Shown one piece after another: positions 6,256 through 7,614 of a stretch of 7,614 bases of DNA. The translations under genes were made by a program, and so were the position numbers. The notes beneath the pieces are model-generated. The model was not told the DNA's origin. It made no database searches and was given only the letters and a program-made list of their open reading frames with translations. The stretch comes from Clostridiales bacterium UBA929 (GTDB lineage: Bacteria; Bacillota; Clostridia; Oscillospirales; UBA929): assembly GCA_002293625.1 (NCBI GenBank), contig DBDP01000113.1:1024-8637 (forward strand), given 5' to 3'. Position 1 is the first letter of the stretch. The number at the start of each line of letters is the position of its first letter.

Positions 6256-6620
6256 TGTGTGCGCTTTCGGTAATCTTCTATAGCCGCCTTGACCGCTTCT
6301 TCGGCCAATACGGAACAATGTACCTTCACCGGAGGCAACCCTTCCAGCGCCTCCACAACCGCGCTGTTGGTCAGTTTGAGGGCTTCCTCCACCGGCTTGC
6401 CCTTCACAAGCTCGGTCGCCATGCTGGACGTCGCGACCGCCGCGCCGCAACCGAAGGTCTTGAACTTCACGTCTTGGATCACTTCGTCTTCAATCCGCAT
6501 CGTAATCCGCATAATGTCTCCGCATTTCGCGTTACCGACCGTTCCCTCGGCGTTATAGTCCTCAACCTCGCCCATGTTGCGCGGGTTGTTAAAATGATCC
6601 ATCACACGCTCGCTGTACAT
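6252..6620 (-). CDS. nifU: Fe-S cluster scaffold protein, single-domain NifU/IscU
   Basis: Scaffold on which Fe-S clusters are built with sulfur from the adjacent desulfurase before transfer to target proteins. At 122 residues it is only the IscU-like domain; the ferredoxin and C-terminal domains of full-length NifU are absent. The three cluster ligands are visible: Cys33 in NAKCGD (with Asp35), Cys58 in FGCGAA, and Cys102 in VHCSVL next to His101. LPPVK (95-99) matches the segment recognised by the HscA chaperone in enterobacterial IscU, although no hscA or hscB gene is in the window. The ATG start has GAGG 6 nt upstream, just after the nifS stop, so the two genes are almost certainly co-transcribed. 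The TAG stop lies inside a GTAGGGG repeat, so the last residues may have been altered when the repeat arrived; the core fold looks intact. Confidence 0.96.
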   Translation of the reverse strand: MYSERVMDHFNNPRNMGEVEDYNAEGTVGNAKCGDIMRITMRIEDEVIQDVKFKTFGCGAAVATSSMATELVKGKPVEEALKLTNSAVVEALEGLPPVKVHCSVLAEEAVKAAIEDYRKRTQ

Positions 6621-6626
6621 CGCGCG

Positions 6627-6630
6627 CCTC
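6627..6630 (-). promoter_or_regulatory. Ribosome binding site of nifU
   Basis: GAGG on the minus strand, 6 nt before the nifU ATG and directly after the nifS TAG stop. It supports the chosen start and reinitiation of ribosomes from nifS. Confidence 0.6.
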
Positions 6631-7614
6631 CTATTCCCAAAACGGGTAAAAACTCTCGGCGGGGCGGTCCGCCGCCGTATCCCAAAGCGGACTCATACTT
6701 CGGCAGCGTTCCACCGCCGTTTTAACCGCTTGCACTACAAAGTCTATGTCTTTTTCGGTGTTATCATGGCTGATCGTCAAGCGCAGGCTCCCATGCGCGG
6801 CTTCGTGCGGCAAACCGATCGCGAGCAGCACATGCGACGGATCCAGCGACGCCGAGGCGCACGCCGAACCGCTCGAACCGGCGACACCCAGCGTATCCAG
6901 CTGCAATACAAGGCTTTCGCCCTCCACAGCGGCGAAGATAAACGACGCGGTTCCCGGCAGACGCCTTTCGGGGTGTCCGGTCAGCTTGCTGTAGGGAACG
7001 GAGGATAAGACGCCGCCAATCAGTCTGTCTCGTAGCGCGGCGGTTTTCTTCATAAACCGCTCTTGATTTTCGGTCATATGCGAGAGTGCCGCAGCCAGTC
7101 CCACCGCTCCGGACACGTTCTCGGTGGAGGATCGCCGTCCCCGCTCGTGACCGCCTCCGTGCAGCAGCGGCGGCAATTTGACGCCATTACGGATCACCAT
7201 CGCGCCGATGCCTTTGGGTCCGCCGAACTTATGCGCCGACAGGGAAAGCATGTCGATATCCGGCGTCTGTTCCAAAGGGATATGTCCGGCTGCTTGCACC
7301 GCGTCGGTGTGGAAGAGGATTTTCGGGTCAAACGCCTTCACCGTCCGCGCCAGCTCCGCTATCGGCTGGATTGTTCCGATTTCGTTGTTCGCGGTGATGA
7401 CCGACACTACCGCCGTGTCCGGGCGAAGCGTCTTTTGCAACGCTTCCGCACTGACAAGCCCCTCGCCGTCTACCGGCACGACCGACAGCGGATGTCCTTT
7501 CCTTTTCAGATAGGCCGCCGTATTCAGCACCGCGTGATGCTCCACCGCCGATACGACGATGTGCCGCCGTTCGTCTCCGCCCAGCTCACAGGCGCCTTTG
7601 AGCGCCCAGTTGTC
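6631..7614 (-). CDS. nifS: Cysteine desulfurase, NifS/IscS type (5' end outside window)
   Basis: PLP-dependent enzyme that removes sulfur from cysteine as an enzyme-bound persulfide for Fe-S cluster assembly. The frame is open to the right edge, so 327 C-terminal residues are visible and the true start lies outside. The visible part begins at DN, matching the end of the family's EADN motif, so I expect roughly 70-80 residues to be missing. Visible motifs, numbered from the edge: EHHAVL (25-30); HTDAVQAAGH with the cofactor-contacting Asp104 and Gln107; SAHKFGGPKG with the PLP lysine at 129; HGGGHERGRRSSTENV (152-167); and GSSGSACASASLDPSHVL with the catalytic cysteine at 252. The long loop around that cysteine fits the NifS/IscS group rather than SufS. 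The C-terminus ends FYPFWE. nifU starts 10 nt downstream, as expected for a desulfurase-scaffold pair. NifS versus IscS naming cannot be settled from this window. Confidence 0.95.
   Translation of the reverse strand, partial: DNWALKGACELGGDERRHIVVSAVEHHAVLNTAAYLKRKGHPLSVVPVDGEGLVSAEALQKTLRPDTAVVSVITANNEIGTIQPIAELARTVKAFDPKILFHTDAVQAAGHIPLEQTPDIDMLSLSAHKFGGPKGIGAMVIRNGVKLPPLLHGGGHERGRRSSTENVSGAVGLAAALSHMTENQERFMKKTAALRDRLIGGVLSSVPYSKLTGHPERRLPGTASFIFAAVEGESLVLQLDTLGVAGSSGSACASASLDPSHVLLAIGLPHEAAHGSLRLTISHDNTEKDIDFVVQAVKTAVERCRSMSPLWDTAADRPAESFYPFWE

Overview
The window holds most of one co-directional minus-strand gene cluster, transcribed from right to left. In order of transcription it contains a cysteine desulfurase gene (nifS/iscS type, cut by the right edge), a short NifU/IscU scaffold gene, a complete Rnf complex operon in the order rnfC-rnfD-rnfG-rnfE-rnfA-rnfB, and a gene for an unrecognised membrane-anchored protein with a Pro/Ser-rich linker. 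I found no credible plus-strand gene, RNA gene, CRISPR array, prophage or transposase. The rnfCDGEAB order, an RnfB with several extra ferredoxin motifs, and a short single-domain NifU point to an anaerobic member of the Firmicutes, most likely a GC-rich Clostridia lineage. Interspersed GTAGGGG hairpin repeats fit such genomes, but the exact taxon cannot be fixed from this window.

Layout. 6631-7614: nifS 3' part. 6252-6620: nifU, 10 nt downstream of nifS. 6194-6251: 58 nt spacer beginning in a short GTAGGGG repeat that contains the nifU stop codon. 4880-6193: rnfC. 3857-4870: rnfD. 3190-3864: rnfG. 2582-3193: rnfE. 1998-2585: rnfA. From rnfC to rnfA the genes are separated by at most 9 nt or overlap by 4-8 nt, which suggests translational coupling. 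1838-1997: spacer carrying a 92-bp array of three hairpins bounded by GTAGGGG/CCCCTAC. 1025-1837: rnfB. 230-1015: unknown protein, 9 nt after rnfB. 1-229: non-coding, with three more hairpins and another GTAGGG-type end, and no clear terminator.

How the genes fit together. Rnf couples electron transfer between reduced ferredoxin and NAD+ to ion pumping across the membrane. RnfC carries NADH/FMN-type motifs and two 4Fe-4S motifs. RnfB carries a proximal Fe-S domain and four ferredoxin-like motifs. RnfD and RnfG have threonines expected to carry covalent FMN. RnfA and RnfE supply the paired cysteines of an intramembrane cluster. By inference, NifS and NifU build Fe-S clusters for this cysteine-rich complex. 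The FMN transferase ApbE is not in the window.

The core is a recognisable Rnf operon and I do not see an unambiguous new system. The parts most worth a second look are the unknown protein at the end of the operon, the long N-terminal extension of RnfG, and the hairpin repeats sitting exactly at the only two loose joints of the cluster.
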